43,287 nucleotides of DNA, from NCBI RefSeq assembly GCF_030524025.1, contig NZ_JAUNHI010000011.1, positions 13,887-57,173 on the forward strand. The letters run 5' to 3'. Both the position numbers and the translations under genes were made by a program. A model generated the notes under the pieces. That model did no database searches and was not told the DNA's origin. It saw only the letters and a list, made by a program, of their open reading frames with translations. The DNA is from Actinomyces sp. (lineage in GTDB: Bacteria; Actinomycetota; Actinomycetes; Actinomycetales; Actinomycetaceae). This document shows, piece after piece, positions 32,110-40,067 of the stretch; the stretch's first letter is position 1; every line of letters starts with the position of its first letter.

Positions 32110-34572
32110 TCAGGAGGCGACGTAGTCGGCCAGGTACTGGCCGGTCAGCGTGGTGCGCCCCTCGACCATCTGGCGGGGGGTGCCGGTGAAGACCACCCGC
32201 CCGCCGTCATGGCCCGCGCCCGGTCCCATGTCGATGATCCAGTCGGCGTGCGCCATGACGGCCTGGTGGTGCTCGATGACGACAACCGAGCGCCCGGCCT
32301 CCACCAGATGGTCGAGCAGGGCGAGCATGGCCTCGACGTCGGCCAGGTGCAGGCCCACGGTGGGCTCGTCCAGGACGACGACGTCGCCGGCCTCGCCTAA
32401 ATGGACGGCGAGCTTGAGCCGCTGGCGCTCCCCGCCGGACAGGGTCGTCAAGGGCTGCCCCAGGCGCAGGTAGCCCAGGCCGACGTCGACCAGGCGCCTG
32501 AGGACGGCGGCCGCCGCGGGCACCTTGGAGGCGGGGGAGGCGAACAGCTCGAGGGCGTCCTCGGCACTCAGGGCCAGGACCTCGGCGATGTTCTTGCCAC
32601 CGAAGGTATAGGCGAGCACCTCGTCGTTGTAGCGCCGCCCCTCGCAGGCCTCGCAGGTCGTCGTCACGGTGTCCATGAATCCCAGCTCGGTGTCGATGAC
32701 CCCGGCGCCATTGCACACCGGGCAGGCGCCCTCGGAGTTGGCCGAGAACAGGGCGGGCTTGACGCCGCCCGCCTTGGCGAAGGCCTTGCGCACTGGCTCG
32801 AGCAGGCCGGTGTAGGTCGCGGGGTTGGAGCGCCGCGAGCCCTTGATGGGTGACTGGTCGATGGTGACCACGCCGTCCATGGGGGACAGGCTGCCGTGGA
32901 TGAGGCTCGACTTGCCGCTGCCGGCCACTCCCGTGACGACCGTGAGCACGCCACGGGGAATGTCGACGTCGACGTCGCGGAGGTTGTTGGTGGCCGCCCC
33001 CCGTATCTCAATGACGCCGGTGGGGGAGCGGACGGTGTCCTTGAGCTGGGCGCGGTCGGCCAGGTGCCGGCCGGTCAGCGTGTCGGAGCGCCGCAGCCCG
33101 GCGACGTCGCCCTTGAAGGTGATGGTCCCACCGTGGGTCCCGGCGCCGGGCCCCAGGTCGACGACGTGGTCGGCGATCGCGATGGTCTCGGGCTTGTGCT
33201 CGACGACGAGCACGGTGTTGCCCTTGTCCCGCAGCGACTGAAGGAGCTGGTTCATTGCGGCGATGTCGTGGGGGTGCAGGCCGATGCTCGGCTCGTCGAA
33301 GACGTAGGTGACGTCGGTCAGCGCCGAGCCGAGGTGGCGCACGAGCTTGGTGCGCTGGGCCTCGCCGCCCGACAGCGTGGAGGCCGAGCGGTCCAGGGAC
33401 AGGTAGCCCAGCCCGATGGTGACGAAGGCCTCCAGGGTCTCGCGCAGCCCGGTGAGCAGCGGGGCCGCGCCCTCGATGCCCTTGACCTGCGGTGCCTGCT
33501 CGCCGTCCTGGGGCGCCTCGCCCCGGGCGGCCCGCTCCAGGCGCCCGACCCACGTAGCCAGGTCGGAGATCTGCATGGCGCAGGCCTGGGCGATGGAGAC
33601 CCGGTCGATGGTCGCGGTGCGCGCGGGCTCGGCCAGGCGCGTGCCCTCGCAATCCGGGCAGGTGCGGAACACGACGGCCCGCTCGACGAAGGCCCGGACA
33701 TGGGGCTGGAGGGAGTCGACGTCCTTGGACAGCATCGACTTGCGGATCTTGGGCACGAGGCCCTCGTAGGTCATCGAGTGGGAGTCGATCTTGACCTTGG
33801 TGGGGGCCTTGTGGAGGAAGTCGTCGAGCTGGGCGGGGGTGAAGCTCTTGATCGGCTTGTCGGCGGGGTAGAAGCCCGAGGAGGCGAAGACCCGCACGAG
33901 CCATCCGTCCGGGGTGTAGCCGGGGACCTTAATGGCCCCCTGGAGCAGTGAGAGGTTCTCGTCGTAGATCTCGGCCAGGTCGATGTCCGACACCGAGCCA
34001 CGGCCCTCACAGCGGGGGCACATCCCGCCCTGGACCGTGTAGTGCTTGCGCTCGAGGACCGTGCGCCCGTCCTTGACGGTTTTGAGCGCTCCACCACCCG
34101 AGACCGAGGGGACGTTGAAGGCGAAGGCCTGGGTCGAGCCGATGTGGGGGGTGCTCAGGCGCGAGTAGAGCAGTCGGAGCATGGCGTTGACGTCGCTGGC
34201 CGTGCCCAGGGTCGAGCGCGGGTTGGCGCCCATGCGCTCCTGGTCGACGATGATCGCCGGGGTCAGCCCCTCAAGGACGTCGACGTCGGGGCGGGCCGTC
34301 GACGGCATGAAGCCCTGGACGAAGCTGGAGTAGGTCTCGTTGATGAGTCGGCGGGACTCGGCGGCGATCGTGGAGAAGACCAGTGACGACTTGCCCGAGC
34401 CAGACACGCCGGTGAAGACGGTCAGGCGTCGCTTGGGGATCGTCACCTCGATGCCGCGCAGGTTGTTCTCACGGGCGCCGCCCACGACGATGACGTCATG
34501 GGAGTCGGCGGCATGGGCCGGCGTGCCTGCGGTGCGGTCGTGGGCTTCAGTAGTCGGGCTCGTCGTGCGCAT
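32110..34572 (-). CDS. UvrA2 / DrrC-type excinuclease ATPase subunit
   Basis: An 820-residue UvrA-like tandem ABC ATPase, shorter than canonical UvrA (about 950) and of the UvrA2/DrrC type, which lacks the UvrB-binding domain. Two Walker A motifs (TGVSGSGKSSLVFSTI, TGVAGSGKSSLIHGSL), two signature motifs (LSGGEAQRTKLVRHLG, LSGGERQRLKLAVHLG) and two Walker B motifs (VFDEPSIGLHPHD, VVLDEPTVGLHLAD) are intact. Zinc-module cysteines are in CPRCEGRG, CPDCEG, CPVCNGAG and CEACEGRR. Relatives act in tolerance of DNA-binding drugs. ATG 34572 is chosen because a TACCGT -10 box lies seven bases upstream; the frame continues to 34626. A perfect palindrome at 34632 suggests control by an unlinked repressor. 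Confidence 0.9.
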   Translation of the reverse strand: MRTTSPTTEAHDRTAGTPAHAADSHDVIVVGGARENNLRGIEVTIPKRRLTVFTGVSGSGKSSLVFSTIAAESRRLINETYSSFVQGFMPSTARPDVDVLEGLTPAIIVDQERMGANPRSTLGTASDVNAMLRLLYSRLSTPHIGSTQAFAFNVPSVSGGGALKTVKDGRTVLERKHYTVQGGMCPRCEGRGSVSDIDLAEIYDENLSLLQGAIKVPGYTPDGWLVRVFASSGFYPADKPIKSFTPAQLDDFLHKAPTKVKIDSHSMTYEGLVPKIRKSMLSKDVDSLQPHVRAFVERAVVFRTCPDCEGTRLAEPARTATIDRVSIAQACAMQISDLATWVGRLERAARGEAPQDGEQAPQVKGIEGAAPLLTGLRETLEAFVTIGLGYLSLDRSASTLSGGEAQRTKLVRHLGSALTDVTYVFDEPSIGLHPHDIAAMNQLLQSLRDKGNTVLVVEHKPETIAIADHVVDLGPGAGTHGGTITFKGDVAGLRRSDTLTGRHLADRAQLKDTVRSPTGVIEIRGAATNNLRDVDVDIPRGVLTVVTGVAGSGKSSLIHGSLSPMDGVVTIDQSPIKGSRRSNPATYTGLLEPVRKAFAKAGGVKPALFSANSEGACPVCNGAGVIDTELGFMDTVTTTCEACEGRRYNDEVLAYTFGGKNIAEVLALSAEDALELFASPASKVPAAAAVLRRLVDVGLGYLRLGQPLTTLSGGERQRLKLAVHLGEAGDVVVLDEPTVGLHLADVEAMLALLDHLVEAGRSVVVIEHHQAVMAHADWIIDMGPGAGHDGGRVVFTGTPRQMVEGRTTLTGQYLADYVAS

Positions 34573-34579
34573 CCGTGCA

Positions 34580-34585
34580 ACGGTA
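34580..34585 (-). promoter_or_regulatory. -10 box of uvrA2, predicted leaderless
   Basis: On the minus strand TACCGT ends seven bases before ATG 34572, with no Shine-Dalgarno sequence. It favours 34572 over 34626 as start. Confidence 0.45.
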
Positions 34586-34631
34586 CATGAGCCAGTGGCC
34601 GGAGCTGCCCAGCCCCGTTCCCCCATCGCCG

Positions 34632-34645
34632 ATAATGTACATTAT
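34632..34645. promoter_or_regulatory. 14-bp perfect palindrome, predicted repressor site
   Basis: ATAATGTACATTAT is its own reverse complement and is strikingly AT-rich in this genome. It lies 60 bases upstream of uvrA2 and 142 bases upstream of the divergent LacI-type gene. Size and symmetry fit a TetR- or MarR-type site. No such regulator is adjacent. Confidence 0.65.
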
Positions 34646-34742
34646 GTCATTACGTGCCGTGATCGAGGCGCCGACCCCTCTGACCTGCGATGATGTCGGA
34701 GCCCACAGTCCCGTTGATGATGGATCCGGGGCCCTCGGGGCT

Positions 34743-34748
34743 TACGCT
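34743..34748 (+). promoter_or_regulatory. Possible -10 box of the LacI-type regulator gene
   Basis: TACGCT lies 39 bases before ATG 34788. The leader includes GGTTCGACA (34760-34768), which matches one half of the proposed ScrR operator at seven of nine positions and may allow autoregulation, and the ribosome-binding site AAGGAGG (34777-34783). Confidence 0.35.
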
Positions 34749-34787
34749 AGACACAGATTGGTTCGACATCCGGAGTAAGGAGGCCCG

Positions 34788-35792
34788 ATGGCAGCACGCC
34801 GTGAGCCCACCCTTGCCGATGTCGCCCAAGCCGCCGGAGTGTCTCTGACGACCGTCTCCCGAGTGCTCAACAATCGCGGCTACCTCTCCGACTCGATCAA
34901 GGAGCGGGTGGCGGCCGCCATCGCCGAGCTGAACTACCGCCCCAACCAGGTGGCGCGCGCCCTGCACGGCAAGTCGACCCAGACGATCGGCGTCATCGTC
35001 CCCACGGTGGCCCTGCCCTTCTTCGGCGAGCTCGCCGCGGAGATCGAGAACGCCCTGGCCGGCCAGGGCTACCGGATCCTCGTGTGCAACTCCATGGGAC
35101 GGGCCGACAGGGAGCGCGAGTACCTCGACCTGCTCGTGTCCCACCGGGTCGACGGCATCATCTCCGGGGCGCACAACGAGAACCTCAAGGAGTACGACAC
35201 CGTGCGCCTCCCCCTGGTCACGGTTGACAGGGAGCTGTCCCCCACCGTGCCCAACGTGCGCTGCGCCAACGAGGAGGGCGGTCGCGTGGCCACCGAGCTG
35301 CTCCTCGAACGAGGTGCTCGCTGCCCCGCGCTGCTGACCTCCCGCACCGGCACCCACAACCGTCGCGAGGCGGGCTACCGCCGGGTCCTCGAACAGGCGG
35401 GCATCGAGCCGATCATCATGACCGTCGACTTCCACACCCCCGATGCCGAGCGCGCCAGGCTCATCAACGCCCACCTCGACGCCGTGGACGCCCAGGTCGA
35501 CGCTGTCTTCGCCACCGATGACCTGTCGGCCGCCGCCGTCCTGCACTGGGCCGCCGGTCGGGGCCTGAAGGTGCCGGCCGACTTCAAGGTCATCGGCTTC
35601 GACGGCACGGCCGCCGTCCGCCGGGCCCTGCCCGAGCTGACCACCGTCCAGCAGCCGATCGGCGCCCTCGCCCGCACCGCCGTCGATGTCCTCCTCACCC
35701 AGGTCGAGGCCGTCTCCCAGGGCGAGGAGATCGACACGAGCCCCTCCCCCATCGAGCTGCCGGTCACGGTGCTCACCGGGTCGACCGTCTGA
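34788..35792 (+). CDS. scrR: LacI-family regulator, probable sucrose repressor
   Basis: A 334-residue LacI/GalR regulator of standard length. TLADVAQAAGVSLTTVSRVL is the helix-turn-helix and ELNYRPNQVARAL the hinge helix. The sugar-binding domain runs from IGVIVPTVALPFFGELAAEI to FKVIGFDGTAAVRRALPELT and TVQQPIGALARTAVDVLL. ATG 34788 has AAGGAGG four bases upstream. It converges on the sucrose PTS gene, with the hydrolase beyond, so it most likely represses the sucrose genes and is released by sucrose-6-phosphate or a similar ligand; this role is inferred from context. A terminator hairpin separates it from scrA. Confidence 0.88.
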   Translation: MAARREPTLADVAQAAGVSLTTVSRVLNNRGYLSDSIKERVAAAIAELNYRPNQVARALHGKSTQTIGVIVPTVALPFFGELAAEIENALAGQGYRILVCNSMGRADREREYLDLLVSHRVDGIISGAHNENLKEYDTVRLPLVTVDRELSPTVPNVRCANEEGGRVATELLLERGARCPALLTSRTGTHNRREAGYRRVLEQAGIEPIIMTVDFHTPDAERARLINAHLDAVDAQVDAVFATDDLSAAAVLHWAAGRGLKVPADFKVIGFDGTAAVRRALPELTTVQQPIGALARTAVDVLLTQVEAVSQGEEIDTSPSPIELPVTVLTGSTV

Positions 35793-35862
35793 CGACGGCG
35801 CGGCGCGCCGACAGTCACGGTGGTTCGGCGAGGCGTCTGGAGGAGTCTGTGGCTGGTCGGTG

Positions 35863-35916
35863 CACGAGCCGCGCGGGCCGCGGGACCTTGCGATCCCACG
35901 ACCCGCGCGGCTCGTG
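35863..35916. terminator. Bidirectional terminator between scrR and scrA
   Basis: A perfect 15-bp stem CACGAGCCGCGCGGG (35863-35877) pairs with 35902-35916, with a 24-nt loop holding a second small hairpin (GGGA/TCCC). It lies between convergent genes and can end both transcripts. No T-run is present. Confidence 0.75.
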
Positions 35917-35934
35917 CTGGCGGTCGGTGCCGTC

Positions 35935-38013
35935 TCAGGCCTCGGCGCCCTGTGCCGCGGGAGTCACCGCGAACAGCGAGTCCTCCCTGGCGACCTCACC
36001 ACTGGCCTGGTCGGTCAGGTCCCCGAAGGCCGTGGCGTTGGACACGACGATCGGCGTGACGATCTGGTAGCCGGCGTCGGTCACGCCATTCCAGTCGACC
36101 TCGACCAGGGTCTGGCCGCGCAGGACCTGGTCACCGGCCTGGACCTTGGGGGTGAAGTGCTTGCCCTCGAGCTGGACGGTGTCCATGCCGACGTGGATGA
36201 GCAGCTCGATGCCGCTGGCCGAGCGGATGCCGTAGGCGTGCCCGGTCGGGAAGGCGACGATGATCTCGCCGTCGACCGGTGAGACGACCGGGCCGGAGGC
36301 CGGCACGATGGCCAGGCCCGGGCCGAGCATGCCCGAGGCGAAGGTCTGGTCCTCGACCTCCGACAGGGCGATGGCCGTGCCCTCGATGGGCGCGGTGATC
36401 GCGAAGTCGCTGTCGGCGCCCTCGGGCAGCTCGACGACGACGGGCTCGTGGGCGGCTGTCACCTCGGCCTCGAGAGCGGCCTCATCCGCGTCGGTGGCCA
36501 GCGTGGCCCGCCCGCGGGCGCTGCGTGCGTACCCGAAGGCGGCGGCGAAGGCTAGGGCAAAGACGACGAGCTCGAGGACGATGTACTTCGGAATGTCGTC
36601 AGGAACGATGGACACGAAGCCGACGAAGCCAGCCGCGCCCAGCGCCTGGGAGTGGATGTCGAGGATGGCCACCATGGCGCCACCGAGCGCGGCGGCACCC
36701 ATTCCGATGAAGAACGGCCAGCGCAGCCGCAGGTTGACACCGAAGATGGCGGGCTCGGTGATGCCGAAGACCGCCGAGGCACCACCGGCACCCGCCAGAC
36801 CCTTGAGCTTGGGGTCACGGGTGTTGAAGAAGACCGCCAGGGCCACGGCGCCCTGGGCGACGTTGGCCATCGAGGCGATTGGGAAGATGAAGGAGCCGGG
36901 GCCGCCGTTGGACATCTCGGCGATGAGGGGCAGCTCGATGGCCGGGAAGGACTGGTGCAGGCCGGTGACGACGATCGGCGAGTAAACGAGCCCGAAGAGG
37001 AGCCCGCCCACCGGGCCGACAGTGTTGTACAGCCAGGCGATGCCATCGGTGATGCCGTCGGACAGGATGCGGGTGAATGGGCCGACGACAACGAAGGTGA
37101 GGAAGCCGGTGACCAGGAGCGTGATGAGCGGGGTGAGCAGGAAGTCGGCGGTGCCGGACAGCCGCTTGTGGAGCCACTTCTCGATCATCGACATGATCCA
37201 GGTGACCGCGAGGACCGGGATGACCATCGCCTGGTAGCCGATCTTGTCGACCGACAGCCCGAAGAGGCTCCAGGTGTCGGGGGCCGGGATCGCCCCCTCG
37301 GAGGACAGCTGGGCGATGCACGTCGCGTCGGTCAAGGAGCAGTTGGTGCCGATCCCCTGGTAGAGCCAGAAGTTGCTGGCGGCGACCTCATCGGACATCG
37401 AGTACGCACTGAGCAGGGAGGTTGAGACCATGGCAGCACCCATGGCGGCGCCCAGGTAGACATTGCCACCGAAGCGCTTGGCCGCTGAGAAGCCCACGAG
37501 CACGGGCAGGAAGGCGAAGGCGGCCGAGGACACGAGATTGATGAGGCCGGCGTAGTCCTCCAGCCACGCCCAGCGCTGGGTGAGCGCCTGATCGCCGAAC
37601 ATGCCCTCCGCGGTGAGCACGTTGTGGATCGCCATCATGAGACCGCCGGCGATGAGGGCCGGCAGGATCGGGACGAAAATGTCCGCGACCATCTTGATGA
37701 AGCGGGACACGGGGTTGCCGCCCTTGGCCGCCTGCTCCTTGGCCTCGTCCTTCGAGACCTCCTTGACGCCTCCCTTGGTCACCATCTCCTTGAAGACGTG
37801 GTCAACGTCCCCAGGGCCGACGATGATCTGGAACATGCCACCGGCGATGAAGGTCCCCTTGAGGTCGGGGTCCTTGTCGAGGGCCTTCTGATCCACCTTG
37901 TCCATGTCGTTGAGAACGAGACGCAGACGCGTCGCGCAGTGCGCCGCCGCGCTGATGTTCTCCGCGCCTCCGACGTATGTCAGGACGTCTTTCGCCACGC
38001 GGGCGTGATCCAT
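35935..38013 (-). CDS. scrA: Sucrose-type PTS transporter, EIIBCA
   Basis: A 692-residue glucose-superfamily PTS permease with domains in order B-C-A. EIIB has the phosphocysteine in AAHCATRLRLVL (Cys26). EIIC spans about ten membrane segments, with VTGLHQSFPAIELPLI and GITEPAIFGVNLRLRWPF, typical of sucrose/beta-glucoside permeases. EIIA ends the protein, with its phosphohistidine in IELLIHVGMDTVQLEG. It imports and phosphorylates the sugar using HPr from elsewhere. ATG 38013 is used here; GTG 38019, six bases earlier, has better spacing to AAGGAAG and is a real alternative. The hydrolase gene upstream on the same strand makes sucrose the likely substrate. Confidence 0.92.
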   Translation of the reverse strand: MDHARVAKDVLTYVGGAENISAAAHCATRLRLVLNDMDKVDQKALDKDPDLKGTFIAGGMFQIIVGPGDVDHVFKEMVTKGGVKEVSKDEAKEQAAKGGNPVSRFIKMVADIFVPILPALIAGGLMMAIHNVLTAEGMFGDQALTQRWAWLEDYAGLINLVSSAAFAFLPVLVGFSAAKRFGGNVYLGAAMGAAMVSTSLLSAYSMSDEVAASNFWLYQGIGTNCSLTDATCIAQLSSEGAIPAPDTWSLFGLSVDKIGYQAMVIPVLAVTWIMSMIEKWLHKRLSGTADFLLTPLITLLVTGFLTFVVVGPFTRILSDGITDGIAWLYNTVGPVGGLLFGLVYSPIVVTGLHQSFPAIELPLIAEMSNGGPGSFIFPIASMANVAQGAVALAVFFNTRDPKLKGLAGAGGASAVFGITEPAIFGVNLRLRWPFFIGMGAAALGGAMVAILDIHSQALGAAGFVGFVSIVPDDIPKYIVLELVVFALAFAAAFGYARSARGRATLATDADEAALEAEVTAAHEPVVVELPEGADSDFAITAPIEGTAIALSEVEDQTFASGMLGPGLAIVPASGPVVSPVDGEIIVAFPTGHAYGIRSASGIELLIHVGMDTVQLEGKHFTPKVQAGDQVLRGQTLVEVDWNGVTDAGYQIVTPIVVSNATAFGDLTDQASGEVAREDSLFAVTPAAQGAEA

Positions 38014-38115
38014 TGCCACCCGGGCTTCCTTTCTCTGGGAATGGGGACTCTGCATTGAGCTGGTGGTTGCGGGCGGTCCCGGTGGTCGACTGCGACGTCG
38101 GGCGGCCGCTCACTG

Positions 38116-38159
38116 TGTCAAACGTTGGTCACGTTACCGCGGCCGTGATCTTTCCGCAA
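38116..38159 (-). promoter_or_regulatory. scrA promoter with LacI-type operator
   Basis: On the minus strand -35 TTGCGG (38159-38154) and -10 TAACGT (38136-38131) are 17 bases apart. Touching the -10 box is TGACCAACGTTTGACA (38131-38116), an imperfect palindrome with the central CG of LacI-family operators; six of eight positions are symmetric. Bound repressor would block the promoter. It lies about 105 bases before scrA. Confidence 0.6.
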
Positions 38160-38178
38160 CAGATAGCGACGATGTGCA

Positions 38179-38210
38179 GGGCGCCCGGCGCGCGTGGAGC
38201 CGGGACGCCC
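38179..38210 (-). terminator. Terminator hairpin after scrB
   Basis: GGGCGCCCGGC (38179-38189) pairs with GCCGGGACGCCC (38199-38210) with one bulge and a 9-nt loop, just beyond the scrB stop at 38216. It separates scrB from the scrA promoter. Confidence 0.6.
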
Positions 38211-38215
38211 GGTCA

Positions 38216-39763
38216 TCAGTCGTGCAGGACCGCTCGTGCCCCGGCGAGCCGGAGGGACCCGTCGGTGAACAGCGCGGCACCGGTGGCCGTCGGCGAGACG
38301 TAGGAGCGGAAGGTGAACAGCGTGTCGCCGTCGCCGACGACGAGCTCGGTGACCGACCGGTCGTGCAGCACCTCGAGGCGCCGGTCGGTGCCCGGTGGAA
38401 GGGTGACCCGTCGGTGCGTGCCGTGCCGGGTGTAGCGCGACCGGGAGCGGTCGACCTCGAGGACCGGTGGGGCGCCTCCGTCCTGCCCTGCCGGAGACAG
38501 GGACACGGTCACCGAGGAACGTTCGTCGCCGATGACCAGCCCCCACCGTCCCGCAGCGTGCTCGACGTCGAGCACGAGGTGCCAGGACCGGTGGCCGTCG
38601 AGCTCGGCGAGGTCGACGAGCCCGTCGTGAGCGTCCAGGCCCCGCTCCCCCACCGACAGGCCGGCTCCGGGCTCGACGCGCAGCGCGGGGCGTTGAATGA
38701 GCCGGCCGGCGCGCAGGGACAGCTCGCGGGGCACGGTCAGGGCATGGACCCACCCCCAACTGTCCATCGACGGGTGCTCGTCCTGCTCGGTGTTGCCGGC
38801 CCAGCCGGCCAGCAGGACGGGTCCCGGTTCGCCGGGGCGGCGGGCGAAGGCCTGCGGGGCGTAGTACTCGAAGCCGCGGTCCACCTCGGCGAAGCTGCCG
38901 TCGCACTCGCGCAGCTCGGTTCCGACCAGGCGGCCCACGGTGTAGGTGACCGGGTAGATGTTCTCAAAGCCCTCGGCGTCGGGGGTGATGCCCTGCGGGC
39001 ACCAGATGAGCACATCGCGCTCCTGGCCGGTCAGCTCGTCGGTCAGCCGTACAAGGCCGGGGCACTCCCACATGTAGCCGAAGGAGTCGAAGGCGCCGTC
39101 GGCGTCGGGGAAGGTGAGCTCGCCCTCGGCCGTCCAGGTCAGCAGGTCCCTGGATCGGTACAGGAGGGCGGCGCCGGTCAGGTCGGCGCGCTGGACGCCG
39201 ATGATCATCCGGAAGGAGCCCGGGTCCTCGGGGTCGCGCCACACCTGCGGGTCACGGAAATGGGCCGTGTAGCCCGCGGGCTGAGCGGGCAGGAGCGGGT
39301 TGCCCGGCCACTTGGCGAAGTCCACGAGGTCGGTGGAGGTGGCCAGGCACTGGCTGGAGCTGCGCTCGTCGGTGACCGGGTCCTTGAGGTTGCCGGTGAA
39401 GAAGAGCTGGTAGGGGGCGCCCGCCGGGGCCATGGCTGCCTCGGCGTCTTCGAGCACGAGGGCGTTGCCGGAGTAGGAGCCCGAGCGGTCGTAGGGCGAG
39501 TCGGGGACGATCGCCGGGGCGTGGTTGCGCCAGGTGACGAGGTCGGTGGAGGTGGCGTGCCCCCAGTAGACGAGCTTGCGGTGGGGGTGGAAGGGACTGA
39601 ACTGGTAGAAGGCGTGGTAGGTCCCGGCGTCCATGAGCAGTCCGTTGGGGTCGTTGAGGCGCCCGACGGGAGGGGCCACGTGGTACCGGGGGTAGTCGGG
39701 ATCCTCGACCGCGCGGGAGGCGCCCACCGCCGCCAGGGCGAGGGCCCTCAAGTCCTCCGTCAT
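38216..39763 (-). CDS. scrB: Sucrose-6-phosphate hydrolase (GH32)
   Basis: A 515-residue glycoside hydrolase family 32 enzyme. The nucleophile is in RLNDPNGLL (Asp38), the transition-state stabiliser in FRDPQVW (Asp171), and the acid/base in MWECPGLV (Glu233), the three canonical GH32 motifs. The C-terminal 150 residues form the beta-sandwich. There is no signal peptide, which fits a cytosolic enzyme splitting sucrose-6-phosphate made by the PTS into glucose-6-phosphate and fructose. ATG 39763 is supported by a TAGTCT box six bases upstream. It lies before scrA on the same strand but with a terminator and second promoter between, so the two are probably separate units under one repressor. Confidence 0.94.
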   Translation of the reverse strand: MTEDLRALALAAVGASRAVEDPDYPRYHVAPPVGRLNDPNGLLMDAGTYHAFYQFSPFHPHRKLVYWGHATSTDLVTWRNHAPAIVPDSPYDRSGSYSGNALVLEDAEAAMAPAGAPYQLFFTGNLKDPVTDERSSSQCLATSTDLVDFAKWPGNPLLPAQPAGYTAHFRDPQVWRDPEDPGSFRMIIGVQRADLTGAALLYRSRDLLTWTAEGELTFPDADGAFDSFGYMWECPGLVRLTDELTGQERDVLIWCPQGITPDAEGFENIYPVTYTVGRLVGTELRECDGSFAEVDRGFEYYAPQAFARRPGEPGPVLLAGWAGNTEQDEHPSMDSWGWVHALTVPRELSLRAGRLIQRPALRVEPGAGLSVGERGLDAHDGLVDLAELDGHRSWHLVLDVEHAAGRWGLVIGDERSSVTVSLSPAGQDGGAPPVLEVDRSRSRYTRHGTHRRVTLPPGTDRRLEVLHDRSVTELVVGDGDTLFTFRSYVSPTATGAALFTDGSLRLAGARAVLHD

Positions 39764-39769
39764 GAGCGG

Positions 39770-39775
39770 AGACTA
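39770..39775 (-). promoter_or_regulatory. -10 box of scrB, predicted leaderless
   Basis: On the minus strand TAGTCT ends six bases before ATG 39763, with no Shine-Dalgarno sequence. No LacI-type operator was recognised next to it. Confidence 0.5.
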
Positions 39776-39830
39776 GCAGCGGGTCGGAGCAGCCGGGCCG
39801 GTAACGACAGCCCAGAACGGGGCCTTGCCG

Positions 39831-40067
39831 CTAGTGGAAGTAGGGGACGATGAGCCACAGGCCGTACAGGACGATGCCCGCGGCGATGAGCAGGAAGAAG
39901 CCCGCGAGGACCTCGGCGGCGTGGATGCCCTTGACCTGACCGGCCTTGCGGCGCAGGTGCACCTCGTCGAGCATGCGTGCCGCCGAGGAGGATATGGCCA
40001 GGATGAAGGCGGTGCCCAGAACCGTGACGACGGTGACGAGTCCCAGGGAGGCCCAGTCGATGCTCAT
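39831..40067 (-). CDS. Small two-helix membrane protein downstream of pit
   Basis: A 78-residue protein with two predicted membrane helices (about residues 8-27 and 52-73) and a basic loop between them (LDEVHLRRKAGQVKG). Its ATG at 40067 overlaps the pit stop by four bases, so it is translated with the phosphate transporter. Similar small genes after pit occur in other actinobacteria, from memory, without a known function. It may be an accessory or assembly factor for Pit; this is inference. Confidence 0.8.
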   Translation of the reverse strand: MSIDWASLGLVTVVTVLGTAFILAISSSAARMLDEVHLRRKAGQVKGIHAAEVLAGFFLLIAAGIVLYGLWLIVPYFH

